NCBI GenBank assembly: GCA_900314745.1
Contig: OMWK01000001.1
Span: forward strand, 1-64,000
From: an uncultured Eubacteriales bacterium
GTDB taxonomy: Bacteria; Bacillota; Clostridia; Saccharofermentanales; Saccharofermentanaceae
Direction of reading: 5' to 3'
Length of the DNA stretch: 64,000 nt
How positions within the stretch are numbered: the first letter of the stretch is position 1; every line of letters begins with the position of its first letter. The notes below the pieces were generated by a model. That model searched no databases. It was not told the DNA's origin and saw only the letters and a program-made list of their open reading frames with translations. The position numbers were made by a program, and so were the translations under genes. This document shows positions 1 to 7,066 of the stretch, one piece after another.

Positions 1-149
1 GGGTATTTTACGTGATAATCATAGCGGATACGACTGATATCAATATCCGGATTACTCTTATACTCATCCTTCTGACGTTCATGGTGTTTTTCGAGTCGCC
101 CTACGGCTCCCATTTTGCATTTGCTGATTCTCATAATTGCGTATGACAT
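1..149 (-). CDS. MobV/Pre-family relaxase, N-terminal fragment (cut by window edge)
   Basis: The reverse strand from the ATG at 149 reads MSYAIMRISKCKMG, then a segment containing HHERQK and DIDISRIRYDYHV. This matches the start of the Mob_Pre (MOBV) plasmid recombination/mobilization relaxases, which open with MSYAIxRxxK and have an N-terminal region nicking DNA at oriT. About 49 codons are visible and the gene runs off the left edge. A ribosome site (AAAGGA on the minus strand, about 157-162) precedes the start. It indicates a mobilizable element or integrated plasmid to the left. Family assignment rests only on the N-terminus; the catalytic residues lie outside the window. Confidence 0.85.
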   Translation of the reverse strand, partial: MSYAIMRISKCKMGAVGRLEKHHERQKDEYKSNPDIDISRIRYDYHVKY

Positions 150-183
150 TTTTTAGATTCCTTTCGTAGTTATGTTTTGGGCA

Positions 184-212
184 AAATAAAAACCCCGCTT
201 CTTTTAGCGAGG
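184..212 (-). terminator. Rho-independent terminator upstream of mobV
   Basis: On the minus strand a CCTCGCT/AGCGGGG stem (206-212 with 193-199, loop of 6) is followed by a T-rich run (184-192). It sits between the candidate oriT and the mobV start, so it would stop minus-strand transcripts before mobV. It could end a small RNA or act as an attenuator; no protein gene was found just upstream. Confidence 0.6.
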
Positions 213-334
213 CTCTCTTCGTGTTTTGGCAAGATATCAGCATATTTATGGTGTGTGTAAAAGTGACGATGACATCTTGCGGTTATCTTCGGTCTATACA
301 CCGCAACAGAGATAGAAGGACGCTTCTTATGTGG

Positions 335-476
335 AATTGCCCGCAATAAGCGGCGGACAATTTCACAACGAAGCTTTGTTGTGTCGTTATAAGAGCGCGG
401 GAATGGTGGCGCTCTTATATCTCCCCAACAACCTCGAATATCGTCGTACGGTCAGTCGTCCACTGGAAGACTGACC
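335..476. repeat. Cluster of short inverted repeats in the mob upstream region
   Basis: Four hairpins occur in 140 bp: AATTGCCCGC/GCGGACAATT (335-344 with 353-362, one mismatch), an imperfect palindrome around AAGCTT with CACAAC/GTTGTG arms (364-383), a perfect 10-bp pair ATAAGAGCGC/GCGCTCTTAT (389-398 with 409-418) and a perfect 8-bp pair GGTCAGTC/GACTGACC (450-457 with 469-476). No convincing protein gene lies on either strand here. Such density is usual in mobilization and replication control regions, but the role of each hairpin is unknown. Confidence 0.6.
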
Positions 477-504
477 TCCCTAGATATTCTTTCTATATCT
501 GTGG

Positions 505-540
505 GTGTAACACACTACACCTTGCAAGCAAGGTGGTGTG
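505..540 (-). other. Candidate MOBV-type origin of transfer (oriT)
   Basis: The minus strand carries TAGTGTGTTA (508-517). This matches the core of the pMV158-type MOBV oriT, where the relaxase cuts in TAGTGTG/TTA. It abuts an inverted repeat with 13-nt arms (513-525 and 528-540, 11 of 13 pairs), as in known MOBV origins, where hairpins flank the nick. It lies about 360 bp upstream of the MobV start and on the same strand. The match to the family core is direct; function is inferred. Confidence 0.65.
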
Positions 541-620
541 CAAGGGGACCCCCTTGACCCCGTCATTCTAAGGTGGAAATCTACACGCAGGTACCGCTTC
601 GCCCTGCGCGTACATTTCCA
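541..620. repeat. Two further hairpins next to the candidate oriT
   Basis: CAAGGGG-AC-CCCCTTG (541-556) is a perfect 7-bp inverted repeat. It is followed by a long stem, 574-591 with 603-620, with 16 of 18 positions paired and a loop of about 11 nt. Together with the oriT hairpin and the terminator at 634-659 they form a nearly continuous row of stems. Such a row could be oriT plus a single-strand origin, though only the structure is seen. Confidence 0.55.
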
Positions 621-633
621 TCAAAATCAAAAA

Positions 634-659
634 AGCGGTTGCTCTTGTGAACAACCGCT
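634..659 (-). terminator. Rho-independent terminator reading leftwards
   Basis: AGCGGTTG (634-641) pairs with CAACCGCT (652-659). On the minus strand the stem is followed by TTTTTTGATTTT. No minus-strand gene is visible between it and the blaI promoter at 804, so it may belong to a small RNA or be left over from insertion of the mobile element. The rest of 660-800 is AT-rich and I see nothing else in it. Confidence 0.55.
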
Positions 660-803
660 ATGTAGTGCAGATATGTTATTGTAAATACTAGGCAATTCAT
701 TCATTTGGAAATTCGCATAATTACCCAAACCCATACTACTACCCTTTTCAAAGCTTGTCAAGCGATATCTATAACTTAACTATGGACGGATCATCTTATA
801 GGG

Positions 804-853
804 TTGACAAACGTATACCACGATGCGATACTTGCGGTATACAACCGTATACC
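804..853 (+). promoter_or_regulatory. blaI-blaR1 promoter with BlaI-type operators
   Basis: The -35 TTGACA (804-809) and -10 GATACT (827-832) are 17 bp apart. A perfect dyad GGTATAC-N4-GTATACC (836-853) covers the start of transcription. A third half-site, GTATACC (813-819), lies in the -35/-10 spacer. BlaI/MecI repressors bind dyads overlapping their own promoters, so autoregulation is expected. The half-site differs from the staphylococcal TACA/TGTA version. Confidence 0.8.
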
Positions 854-866
854 ATAATGGAGGTTC

Positions 867-1229
867 ATGATGATCAAGTTATCTGACGCCGAATGGAAAA
901 TCGCAAGCTGTCTCTGGGAACAGGGCCCTATGACGATAACTGAACTTACAAGATATCTTAAGGACAACACCGGTTGGGCTAAGAACACTATTATTACTCT
1001 GCTTAAGCGTATGCAGGAAAAAGAAGCTGTAGGTTATGTTCAGGAGGATAGGGCAAAGAGATTCTACCCTCTCATAGACAAAACTGAAGCAGAGATAGAA
1101 GAAACGACCTCTTTTCTTGACAGAGTATATAAGGGCAATGTCGGCCTTATGATATCTAATCTAATTAGTTCAGATAAACTTACCAAAGAAGAGATTAAGG
1201 AGCTTCAGAGAATACTGGAGGAGGACTGA
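867..1229 (+). CDS. BlaI/MecI/CopY-family transcriptional repressor
   Basis: A 120-residue protein of the usual BlaI length. The N-terminal winged helix is recognisable (LSDAEWKIASCLWEQGPMTI, then a recognition helix around NTIITLLKRMQEK), and the second half is a helical dimerization region. A GGAGG site (859-863) serves either of two adjacent ATG codons; the second, at 870, is better spaced. The stop is 1 nt before the downstream M56 peptidase gene, the classical blaI-blaR1 order. BlaI repressors release DNA after cleavage triggered by the partner sensor-protease. The inducer here is not visible, and nothing shows that it is a beta-lactam. Confidence 0.9.
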   Translation: MMIKLSDAEWKIASCLWEQGPMTITELTRYLKDNTGWAKNTIITLLKRMQEKEAVGYVQEDRAKRFYPLIDKTEAEIEETTSFLDRVYKGNVGLMISNLISSDKLTKEEIKELQRILEED

Positions 1230-1230
1230 T

Positions 1231-3123
1231 ATGCTTCGGTATGTTATAGGTATTTCAGTAATTACTATCATAATTACCTTAATAAGGTTTCTTACCGATG
1301 GAAAGATTAGTCGTAAGTATCAGTATGCAATGTGGCTTGTAATACCTGCGTTTATGCTGCTATATCCTTTCGTAAACGTGACTGTTACGTTGCCATTTGT
1401 ACCTTTGCCTAATAATAAAGCTGAGTTCGCAGTCACTTATAATGGTGCTGATGCTGACGATGACATCAGTTTTGCCGATCATAGTTCACTCGCACCGATT
1501 GATTCTGATAACAACAGCATAGCGGTAATTCAGCAGGAGAATAATGAGATCAATTGGGAGGCTACATTTAAAATAACTTCATTGATTGTTTCGGGTTGTA
1601 TCTTCACGATGCTTCTTTTATATAACATAGGTTTCATTGCTTATGTAGCCAGAAGACGAAGCCTAATTAGAATTGATAGGGAGAGCGGTCTAAAAGTATA
1701 TAAGATTGATATTGCGGCAACACCGTTTCTTTTGGGGAGAAGCATATATATAAGGGACGAGGATGAGACTTTTTCGAGATATATACTATGCCATGAGGTG
1801 TGCCACTACAGGCAGGGGGATCGGCTCTGGATAATACTGCGGTATGTAGTATTAGTACTTAACTGGTACAACCCTCTTATTTGGGCATCATTTGTTCTTT
1901 CCGGTATTGATTGCGAGCTTGCATGCGATGAGAGAGCACTTATAGAACTTGGGCAGGAGGAAGCATCATCTTATGGAAACATGCTTCTTGAGCTCGCGAA
2001 AAATCATAGTGCCGACTCTTTAAACTTCACTGTATCTACGGGGGTGAAGGGTGCATTTGTTGTGATGAAGAAAAGAATAACCAGTATAAAACGTCCTCAC
2101 AAAAACAATAGAGTTATTCTCATAATCAGTATTTTGATAGTTTCAATAACCGCCGGATGTTCGCTTGTTGAATATGCTAGTGAAGAATCAGGTGTATTGA
2201 CATACAACTCGGAGGGAGAGTTGTCTACCGATGAGAGATTGTTTGGTGAGTGGTTAGGTGAATCCGATGGAACAGATGTTGTTTTCAGATTTTGGGATAA
2301 CAACACAGGTTCTATGACACTTGTCAGCTATGGATACGAAACAACCACGGAGTTTACTTACAGCGCTGACGGCACTTATCTGACTCTCTATGGGGAGGGG
2401 TTTGATGGCAATCGTGGCTTATATGCAGTTGGAGGCGATCTTTTGACCATTGTGCATGACGGAACTTTGTGTCTTAGGCGTAGTGTATCGATAATCAATG
2501 CTCCAAGTATCGGTTCTCTCCCTGATGGGTTATATACGGTTACAATGACTTCTAATGTTATTCCTGATGATAGAGGAAATGAAACATGTATGTTTTATCC
2601 ATGGACTCAATATGAAGTAAATCAGGATTTCATTGATTCACTCGCTACAGGGCAATCTATAGATCTAACAGATTGGGGCGGTTTTGGAATTATAACGATT
2701 CAGTATATAAGTACTGAAGCACAAGAATCGGAGAATTATATAGGGACAGATTACTCAGGCTTAAGAAAGAGTTTTACGACCGATACCACTTCATTTAGCT
2801 TCTATCAAGAAGAAGGATCTGACAAGTGGAACTTGTTCTCCTCTGGTTATCTCCCGGTCATGCAGCAATATGAGATGATGAGAATGGTCATTGCCGAAGA
2901 TTGCACAATATACGATGCATATTCTTTCCTGCATGGAGATCATCCTAATATGACTCCAGAAGAATATGAAGACGTTATTCAATTCCGAGACACTTCGCTT
3001 ACAGAAGGAGTATCAAACAGCATTAGCGATTTCTTCGATGTGTTCGGGTATACTCAATATGATTACACTGTTATCCGTGTTGAGAATAACGTGGTTACAG
3101 AAGTCTACTTCTGGTATGTATGA
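1231..3123 (+). CDS. BlaR1/MecR1-like M56 membrane metallopeptidase with an unrecognised sensor domain
   Basis: A 630-residue antirepressor. Two membrane segments lie near residues 1-20 and 33-50, another near 115-138. A zinc-peptidase core follows with HEVCH at 188-192 and a downstream DCELACDE segment expected to supply the third ligand. A final membrane segment (about 293-308) ends in TAGCS. The remaining 320 residues should be extracellular, but I do not see the penicillin-binding SxxK/SxN/KTG set of true BlaR1, so the signal is probably different. Translation starts at a GGAGGAGG site inside the end of blaI. In the BlaR1 model, ligand binding activates the peptidase, which inactivates BlaI. 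Confidence 0.85.
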   Translation: MLRYVIGISVITIIITLIRFLTDGKISRKYQYAMWLVIPAFMLLYPFVNVTVTLPFVPLPNNKAEFAVTYNGADADDDISFADHSSLAPIDSDNNSIAVIQQENNEINWEATFKITSLIVSGCIFTMLLLYNIGFIAYVARRRSLIRIDRESGLKVYKIDIAATPFLLGRSIYIRDEDETFSRYILCHEVCHYRQGDRLWIILRYVVLVLNWYNPLIWASFVLSGIDCELACDERALIELGQEEASSYGNMLLELAKNHSADSLNFTVSTGVKGAFVVMKKRITSIKRPHKNNRVILIISILIVSITAGCSLVEYASEESGVLTYNSEGELSTDERLFGEWLGESDGTDVVFRFWDNNTGSMTLVSYGYETTTEFTYSADGTYLTLYGEGFDGNRGLYAVGGDLLTIVHDGTLCLRRSVSIINAPSIGSLPDGLYTVTMTSNVIPDDRGNETCMFYPWTQYEVNQDFIDSLATGQSIDLTDWGGFGIITIQYISTEAQESENYIGTDYSGLRKSFTTDTTSFSFYQEEGSDKWNLFSSGYLPVMQQYEMMRMVIAEDCTIYDAYSFLHGDHPNMTPEEYEDVIQFRDTSLTEGVSNSISDFFDVFGYTQYDYTVIRVENNVVTEVYFWYV

Positions 3124-3347
3124 TTAATTCGATAACATCACTCGTACAAGATGTAACTCCGAATAGGAGAGTTACAATTGCTGTAGTAAGAATAACCTTG
3201 CTTCTTGATATGTGATGTGTTCTCATGGTTTAATTATAACTGTAATTTGAGAAATCAATTCCTTCGATTGATATATTTTTATATCGTGCTACTAAATATT
3301 CTATCAAATCATTATAAATGACTCGCACAATGCAGATATAAGTTACG
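3124..3347. other. Intergenic stretch after blaR1
   Basis: About 220 AT-rich bases. The only structure is a 7-bp inverted repeat GTAACTC/GAGTTAC (3153-3159 with 3169-3175) without a T run, a weak candidate for the end of the blaIR transcript. I see no gene here. Confidence 0.4.
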
Positions 3348-3356
3348 TGATATAAT
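3348..3356 (+). promoter_or_regulatory. Extended -10 promoter of the VYGPP peptide gene
   Basis: TGATATAAT (3348-3356) is a perfect extended -10 element. It lies 24 bp before the peptide start codon, with a GAGGAGGG ribosome site at about 3365-3372 in between. There is no good -35, as is common for extended -10 promoters. The 5' leader would be short (about 18 nt). Confidence 0.5.
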
Positions 3357-3380
3357 CAAACTGTTGAGGAGGGCATTAAG

Positions 3381-3686
3381 ATGAAGAAGCCAAGTAATGA
3401 TAAGATTACTGCCGCGAAGATTATTGCCGGTGTAGTAGCTTCGCTTACTATCGGTGCCAATATAACAGGATGCGTTTATGGACCGCCGCCGGAAGAGACA
3501 GCTTCCTCCACACCGGAGACCAAGACTGAGGAAACAGCAGCTCCTGAACCGACCGTCGATCCTGACGATAATATTAACGCAGACGTTTATGGTCCTCCGG
3601 AAGATTTCAATGTAGATAATAATGAGGTTCCTTGTGTCTACGGACCTCCGGAAGCCTTCGAAGAAGCTACTGATGAATCCCATTAA
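3381..3686 (+). CDS. Small lipoprotein-like precursor with three VYGPP repeats, putative radical SAM substrate
   Basis: A 101-residue peptide with a strong GAGGAGGG site. Residues 1-30 look like a lipoprotein signal peptide (lysines, then a hydrophobic stretch, then ITGC with Cys31). The acidic Pro/Glu/Thr-rich remainder holds three copies of VYGPP: residues 32-36, 69-73 and 86-90. The first and third follow a Cys (CVYGPP) and the second follows Asp. The last 14 nt overlap the start of the radical SAM gene, which implies coupled expression. A short repeated core beside a SPASM enzyme is the usual layout of a RiPP precursor. I do not recognise a named family; modification of the Tyr or Cys in each repeat is inference. 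Confidence 0.7.
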   Translation: MKKPSNDKITAAKIIAGVVASLTIGANITGCVYGPPPEETASSTPETKTEETAAPEPTVDPDDNINADVYGPPEDFNVDNNEVPCVYGPPEAFEEATDESH

Positions 3687-4764
3687 TCCTGGTATCGCAA
3701 GATTAAAGACCGAACACTTGGATCAGCTTGCCGATCATGTCGACGGCCTTTACGGAAAGCCTCAGTTGAGGCATCTGTTTTTTGAACTCACCTCCGCCTG
3801 TAACGAGAGGTGTTTTCATTGCGGAAGCAACTGCTCCGTTCCGGGTAAGGATGAGCTCACCACAGAGGAGTTTAAGTCCATCTTGGATCAGGTCAAAGAG
3901 GACTTCGATATCAACCGCCTGCAGTTATGCATAACAGGTGGCGAGCCTCTCATAAGGAAAGATTTCTTTGAGATAATGAACTACGCCAGAAGCCTGGGAT
4001 ACCACTGGGGCATGACGTCGAATGCGACTCTTATCACCAAAGAAGTCGCACATAAGCTTGCAGAAGCCGGAATGGGTACGATATCCGTTTCCATCGACGG
4101 TCTGCCCGAGACGCACGACAGGCTTCGCGGCATGAAGAACGCATACAAGCTTGCCATGGAAGGCATACAGAACCTCATAGACGAGAACGCATTCAAAGCA
4201 ATACAGGTAACTACTGTATTTAATCACGAGAACCTTAAGGAGATCGATGATCTTTTCGAGGTGATGAAGGGCATCGACATTGATTCGTGGCGTGTAATTA
4301 ACCTGGAGCCGATAGGGCGTGCTTTGACGCGTCCGGAGCTTATGTGTACTCCCGATGACCTCCGTACTATGTTCGAGTTCATTCGCCAAGCTCGAAAAGC
4401 AGGTTACCCCGTCGAGTACGGATGCAGCCACTACCTTGGACTCGACTATGAAGTTGAGGTGCGCGAGTGGTACTGGCTATGCAACGCCGGCGTGTATACC
4501 GCTTCCATCATGAGTAACGGCGACATAGGTGCGTGCCTTGATATCGAGCGTGACCCGAAGGTTATACAGGGTAATATCAGACACGACAGATTCAAGGATG
4601 TCTGGGAGAACCGTTTCGAGATATTCAGACGTGACAAGGCGGACTCTTCATCAAAGTGCCGTGACTGCTCACACAAGAAATACTGTCGTGGTGATGCATA
4701 TCATTCCTGGGACTATAAGAAGGATGAACCGCTCGTTTGCATGAAGGGCGTGCTGTTTGATTGA
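3673..4764 (+). CDS. Radical SAM/SPASM enzyme, putative peptide maturase
   Basis: About 363 residues from the ATG at 3673, chosen over an upstream in-frame ATG at 3622 because it sits just before the peptide stop and the homologous region starts there. The N-terminal CNERCFHC is the CxxxCxxC motif binding the SAM 4Fe-4S cluster (Cys43, 47, 50), followed by the glycine-rich TGGEPL. The C-terminus has a SPASM layout: C-x12-G-x4-C, then C-x2-C-x5-C, and a final Cys. The Cys normally found at x3 after the third of these is Ala (CRGDA), so six of the seven SPASM cysteines remain. Related enzymes (PqqE, sactipeptide and cyclophane synthases) crosslink ribosomal peptides. The adjacent VYGPP peptide is the obvious substrate. 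Confidence 0.8.
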   Translation: MNPINPGIARLKTEHLDQLADHVDGLYGKPQLRHLFFELTSACNERCFHCGSNCSVPGKDELTTEEFKSILDQVKEDFDINRLQLCITGGEPLIRKDFFEIMNYARSLGYHWGMTSNATLITKEVAHKLAEAGMGTISVSIDGLPETHDRLRGMKNAYKLAMEGIQNLIDENAFKAIQVTTVFNHENLKEIDDLFEVMKGIDIDSWRVINLEPIGRALTRPELMCTPDDLRTMFEFIRQARKAGYPVEYGCSHYLGLDYEVEVREWYWLCNAGVYTASIMSNGDIGACLDIERDPKVIQGNIRHDRFKDVWENRFEIFRRDKADSSSKCRDCSHKKYCRGDAYHSWDYKKDEPLVCMKGVLFD

Positions 4765-4869
4765 ATTTGACAGTGCCGAGCGGGCTGATATGAGACAGCA
4801 AAATTGATATAAAAAGAATAAACGAGATTGACGATAATATTTTTATCAAAATGTTTAAGGGGACCTAAT

Positions 4870-5145
4870 ATGAACATTCCATTGGTCATCAAAACATTGA
4901 AAAAGCTTTCAGTCTGGCTTGATTGCTCAAAGCCAAATCAAGAAAGGCTGAATAAAATTATAAATGAATTAGAGAATTCTGAGCTTACTGAATATCGCTT
5001 ACAACAATTGAGATTTGAGCTTTCTTCAAAAATGTTGTTCCATCCCAAATGTCTTGGTGATATTTATGTTCCAGGTTTTGGAAGTAATATTGCGTGGCAA
5101 AACTATTTAGACAGGGTTGCTAATATTTGTCAGAAAAACTTATAG
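4870..5145 (+). CDS. Hypothetical small protein, AT-rich
   Basis: A 91-residue protein. The ATG at 4870 is chosen because AAGGGGAC (4857-4864) lies directly before it; an in-frame upstream ATG at 4828 has no such site. It is mostly helical, with an amphipathic N-terminal half rich in Leu, Asn, Glu and Lys and a C-terminal part containing CLGDIYVPGF. There is no signal peptide or membrane segment. Base composition is clearly more AT-rich than the radical SAM gene upstream, which suggests separate acquisition. Small orphan proteins like this are often immunity proteins of polymorphic toxins, but nothing here proves it. Confidence 0.6.
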   Translation: MNIPLVIKTLKKLSVWLDCSKPNQERLNKIINELENSELTEYRLQQLRFELSSKMLFHPKCLGDIYVPGFGSNIAWQNYLDRVANICQKNL

Positions 5146-5189
5146 TTGGGTCAATTAGATTAGAATTAGCTTAATGGGAGCAGCTATAA

Positions 5190-5642
5190 GTGGAAAATAA
5201 GATAAAAGAGTTTTTAAATCTTTGGATTGGAAGACAACTAGAAAGCCTGCATTGTGCATGTGAAATTATAGATTTCGGATTCAGCGGTGACCTTGTTTTA
5301 CATGGAATGGGATTAACAAGAGTCTTTTTGAATGATGATCTGGTGATAACGACTATAGATTACCAGTCATGGGATCAGACTGACAGTAAGAATAACGATG
5401 AGTGGTACAACAAAGACAAATATAAGGATCTGATAATCGGGGGAATTGTCACCAGCATATCTATTAATAGTGTCAATGATCTGTTTATTGAAACGGATAA
5501 TGGAGTGAGAATTGAATGCTATGTTGCTAATGCGTATCCACATTATGACGATGAAAAAGAGCAATGGCTTTTGTTTGAGCACACAAAGGACAATTCGGGA
5601 AGATTTTTGACTGCATACAATAAAAGGCTATCGTTTGATTAA
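5190..5642 (+). CDS. Hypothetical protein, AT-rich
   Basis: A 150-residue protein starting at GTG (5190) behind GGGAGC (5176-5181). The N-terminal part (GRQLESLHCACEIIDFGFSG) and the alternating hydrophobic pattern after it suggest a small beta-rich domain. No catalytic motif, signal peptide or membrane segment is evident. It lies 44 nt after the previous orphan gene, shares its AT-rich composition, and may be co-transcribed. The layout resembles small immunity-type proteins, which is inference only. A strong bidirectional terminator follows. Confidence 0.6.
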   Translation: MENKIKEFLNLWIGRQLESLHCACEIIDFGFSGDLVLHGMGLTRVFLNDDLVITTIDYQSWDQTDSKNNDEWYNKDKYKDLIIGGIVTSISINSVNDLFIETDNGVRIECYVANAYPHYDDEKEQWLLFEHTKDNSGRFLTAYNKRLSFD

Positions 5643-5656
5643 TCGCAAGATAATAG

Positions 5657-5685
5657 ACAAAACTCCCGGGAATCGGGAGTTTTGT
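5657..5685. terminator. Bidirectional terminator between convergent genes
   Basis: ACAAAACTCCC (5657-5667) pairs perfectly with GGGAGTTTTGT (5675-5685), giving an A-rich and a T-rich flank. It ends both the rightward accessory transcript and the leftward folate/methyltransferase transcript, so it marks the border of the accessory region. Confidence 0.85.
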
Positions 5686-5689
5686 AATA

Positions 5690-7066
5690 CTACTGAATCA
5701 TCTTAAAATGCTTCAGTGCATCAACAATGGCAATCTCTTTCTCCGGCGGGCAGTTAGGTTGTCTAGAATCCTCACTTTTGGGTAGATTGTAGTTCTGCCT
5801 CTCGATGATGCCGTACTTTCTTTTAGTCTGCGCTATGTTCAGATTTGAGACATGTAACCCTGTGGCAGCCATAACATATTCTTGTATCTCTTCGTATGTA
5901 GCCTTAGCTTCAGAAGCTGTCAGATCGAGCTCCGACATCTTGATGTTTACCTGTAATTTAGGTGCCTCAGAAAGTTTGGACAATAAAACGCACGTCTCCA
6001 CATGCTCCGTGCCGCTGAACATATCCACGGGGCACGCCTTCACGGCCTTGTACCACTCCCCGTCGAAAAGCTTAAGATCCCTCGCCAAAGTCTCGGGATT
6101 ACAGGACACATACACTATGCGCGAAGGCGATATCTTAGCGCATGCTTTAATGAACTCAGGGGTCGTGCCTTCGCGGGGCGGGTCCAGGACAACAACATCG
6201 AAGATGCCTTCGGAAGCATTGTCATTCATATACTCCGTGGCATCCTCCTTGACGACCTTCACATTGGAAGCGTTGTTCTTACGGATGTTGTGACCCGCAT
6301 CCGACACAGCCTTCGCATTAAGCTCCACGCCCGTAACGGATCCGCAGTGATCCGACATGCAGATGCCGATCGTACCCGTTCCGCAGTAAGCATCGAGCAC
6401 GTGGTCAGTCTTGGTCAACGAAGCATATTCTATCGCCTTCGAGTAAAGCTTCTCGGCCTGCTTCCTGTTGACCTGATAGAACGACTCGGCACTTATGGAA
6501 AACTTCTTGCCGAGAAGCGTGTCGACGATATATCCCGGGCCATACACAGTCTCGGATTTGTCGCCTAAGATCATGGAATCGGTCCGGCGGTTGAAGTTTA
6601 TCACCACTGAAGTTATCTCAGGATGCTTGCTTACAAGTGTCTTAACAAAATTCTTCTTGCCCGGGAACATGTAATCACCGAGCACCAGGACCACGAGCAT
6701 CTGTCCCGTCCCGTCCGCAGTCCTTATAAGGATTCTGCGAAGAAGTCCCTGTCCGGTCTTCTCGTTATAGACGCTCATGTGATATTTATTCGCTATCGCG
6801 ACTATATCGGCGATGACTGCCGACGCGGCCTCGTTCTCAAGCTCGCTGCCGCCGCCTTCGATAATGCGGTGTGTTCCGGGTTCGTATGTTCCCGCGATTA
6901 CTCTTCCCTTCGATACCCCGACCGCGGCATGAACCTTATTTCTATAGTGATACGGATTATCAGAACCGATTATCGGCTCGACAGAAGAAACGAGTCCCTC
7001 AAGAAGAGACTCGACCCGCTGCTGCTTTGCCGCAAGTTCCTTTTTGTAATTACTTCTGCCCGGCAT
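5690..7066 (-). CDS. 23S rRNA (uracil-5-)-methyltransferase, RlmD/TrmA family, with C-terminal extension
   Basis: A 458-residue SAM-dependent enzyme forming 5-methyluridine in rRNA. The Rossmann core has VLDAYCGTGTIG, the DPPREG motif and YVSCNPETLARDL with the catalytic Cys; HVETCVLL ends the core. It lacks the N-terminal TRAM domain and the CxxxxxCxxC iron-sulfur cluster of E. coli RlmD. About 80 extra C-terminal residues (from SELDLTASEAKATYEEI, including IAQTKRKYGIIERQNYNLPK) form a helical module seen on many clostridial homologues. The start codon lies inside the end of folD (17-nt overlap) without a clear ribosome site, so translation is probably coupled. The exact target uridine is not deducible. 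Confidence 0.88.
   Translation of the reverse strand: MPGRSNYKKELAAKQQRVESLLEGLVSSVEPIIGSDNPYHYRNKVHAAVGVSKGRVIAGTYEPGTHRIIEGGGSELENEAASAVIADIVAIANKYHMSVYNEKTGQGLLRRILIRTADGTGQMLVVLVLGDYMFPGKKNFVKTLVSKHPEITSVVINFNRRTDSMILGDKSETVYGPGYIVDTLLGKKFSISAESFYQVNRKQAEKLYSKAIEYASLTKTDHVLDAYCGTGTIGICMSDHCGSVTGVELNAKAVSDAGHNIRKNNASNVKVVKEDATEYMNDNASEGIFDVVVLDPPREGTTPEFIKACAKISPSRIVYVSCNPETLARDLKLFDGEWYKAVKACPVDMFSGTEHVETCVLLSKLSEAPKLQVNIKMSELDLTASEAKATYEEIQEYVMAATGLHVSNLNIAQTKRKYGIIERQNYNLPKSEDSRQPNCPPEKEIAIVDALKHFKMIQ

Noticed and set aside
3622-3672. Upstream in-frame start for the radical SAM protein
   Set aside because: It lacks a ribosome site and would add 17 residues with no family similarity, inside the VYGPP repeat coding region.
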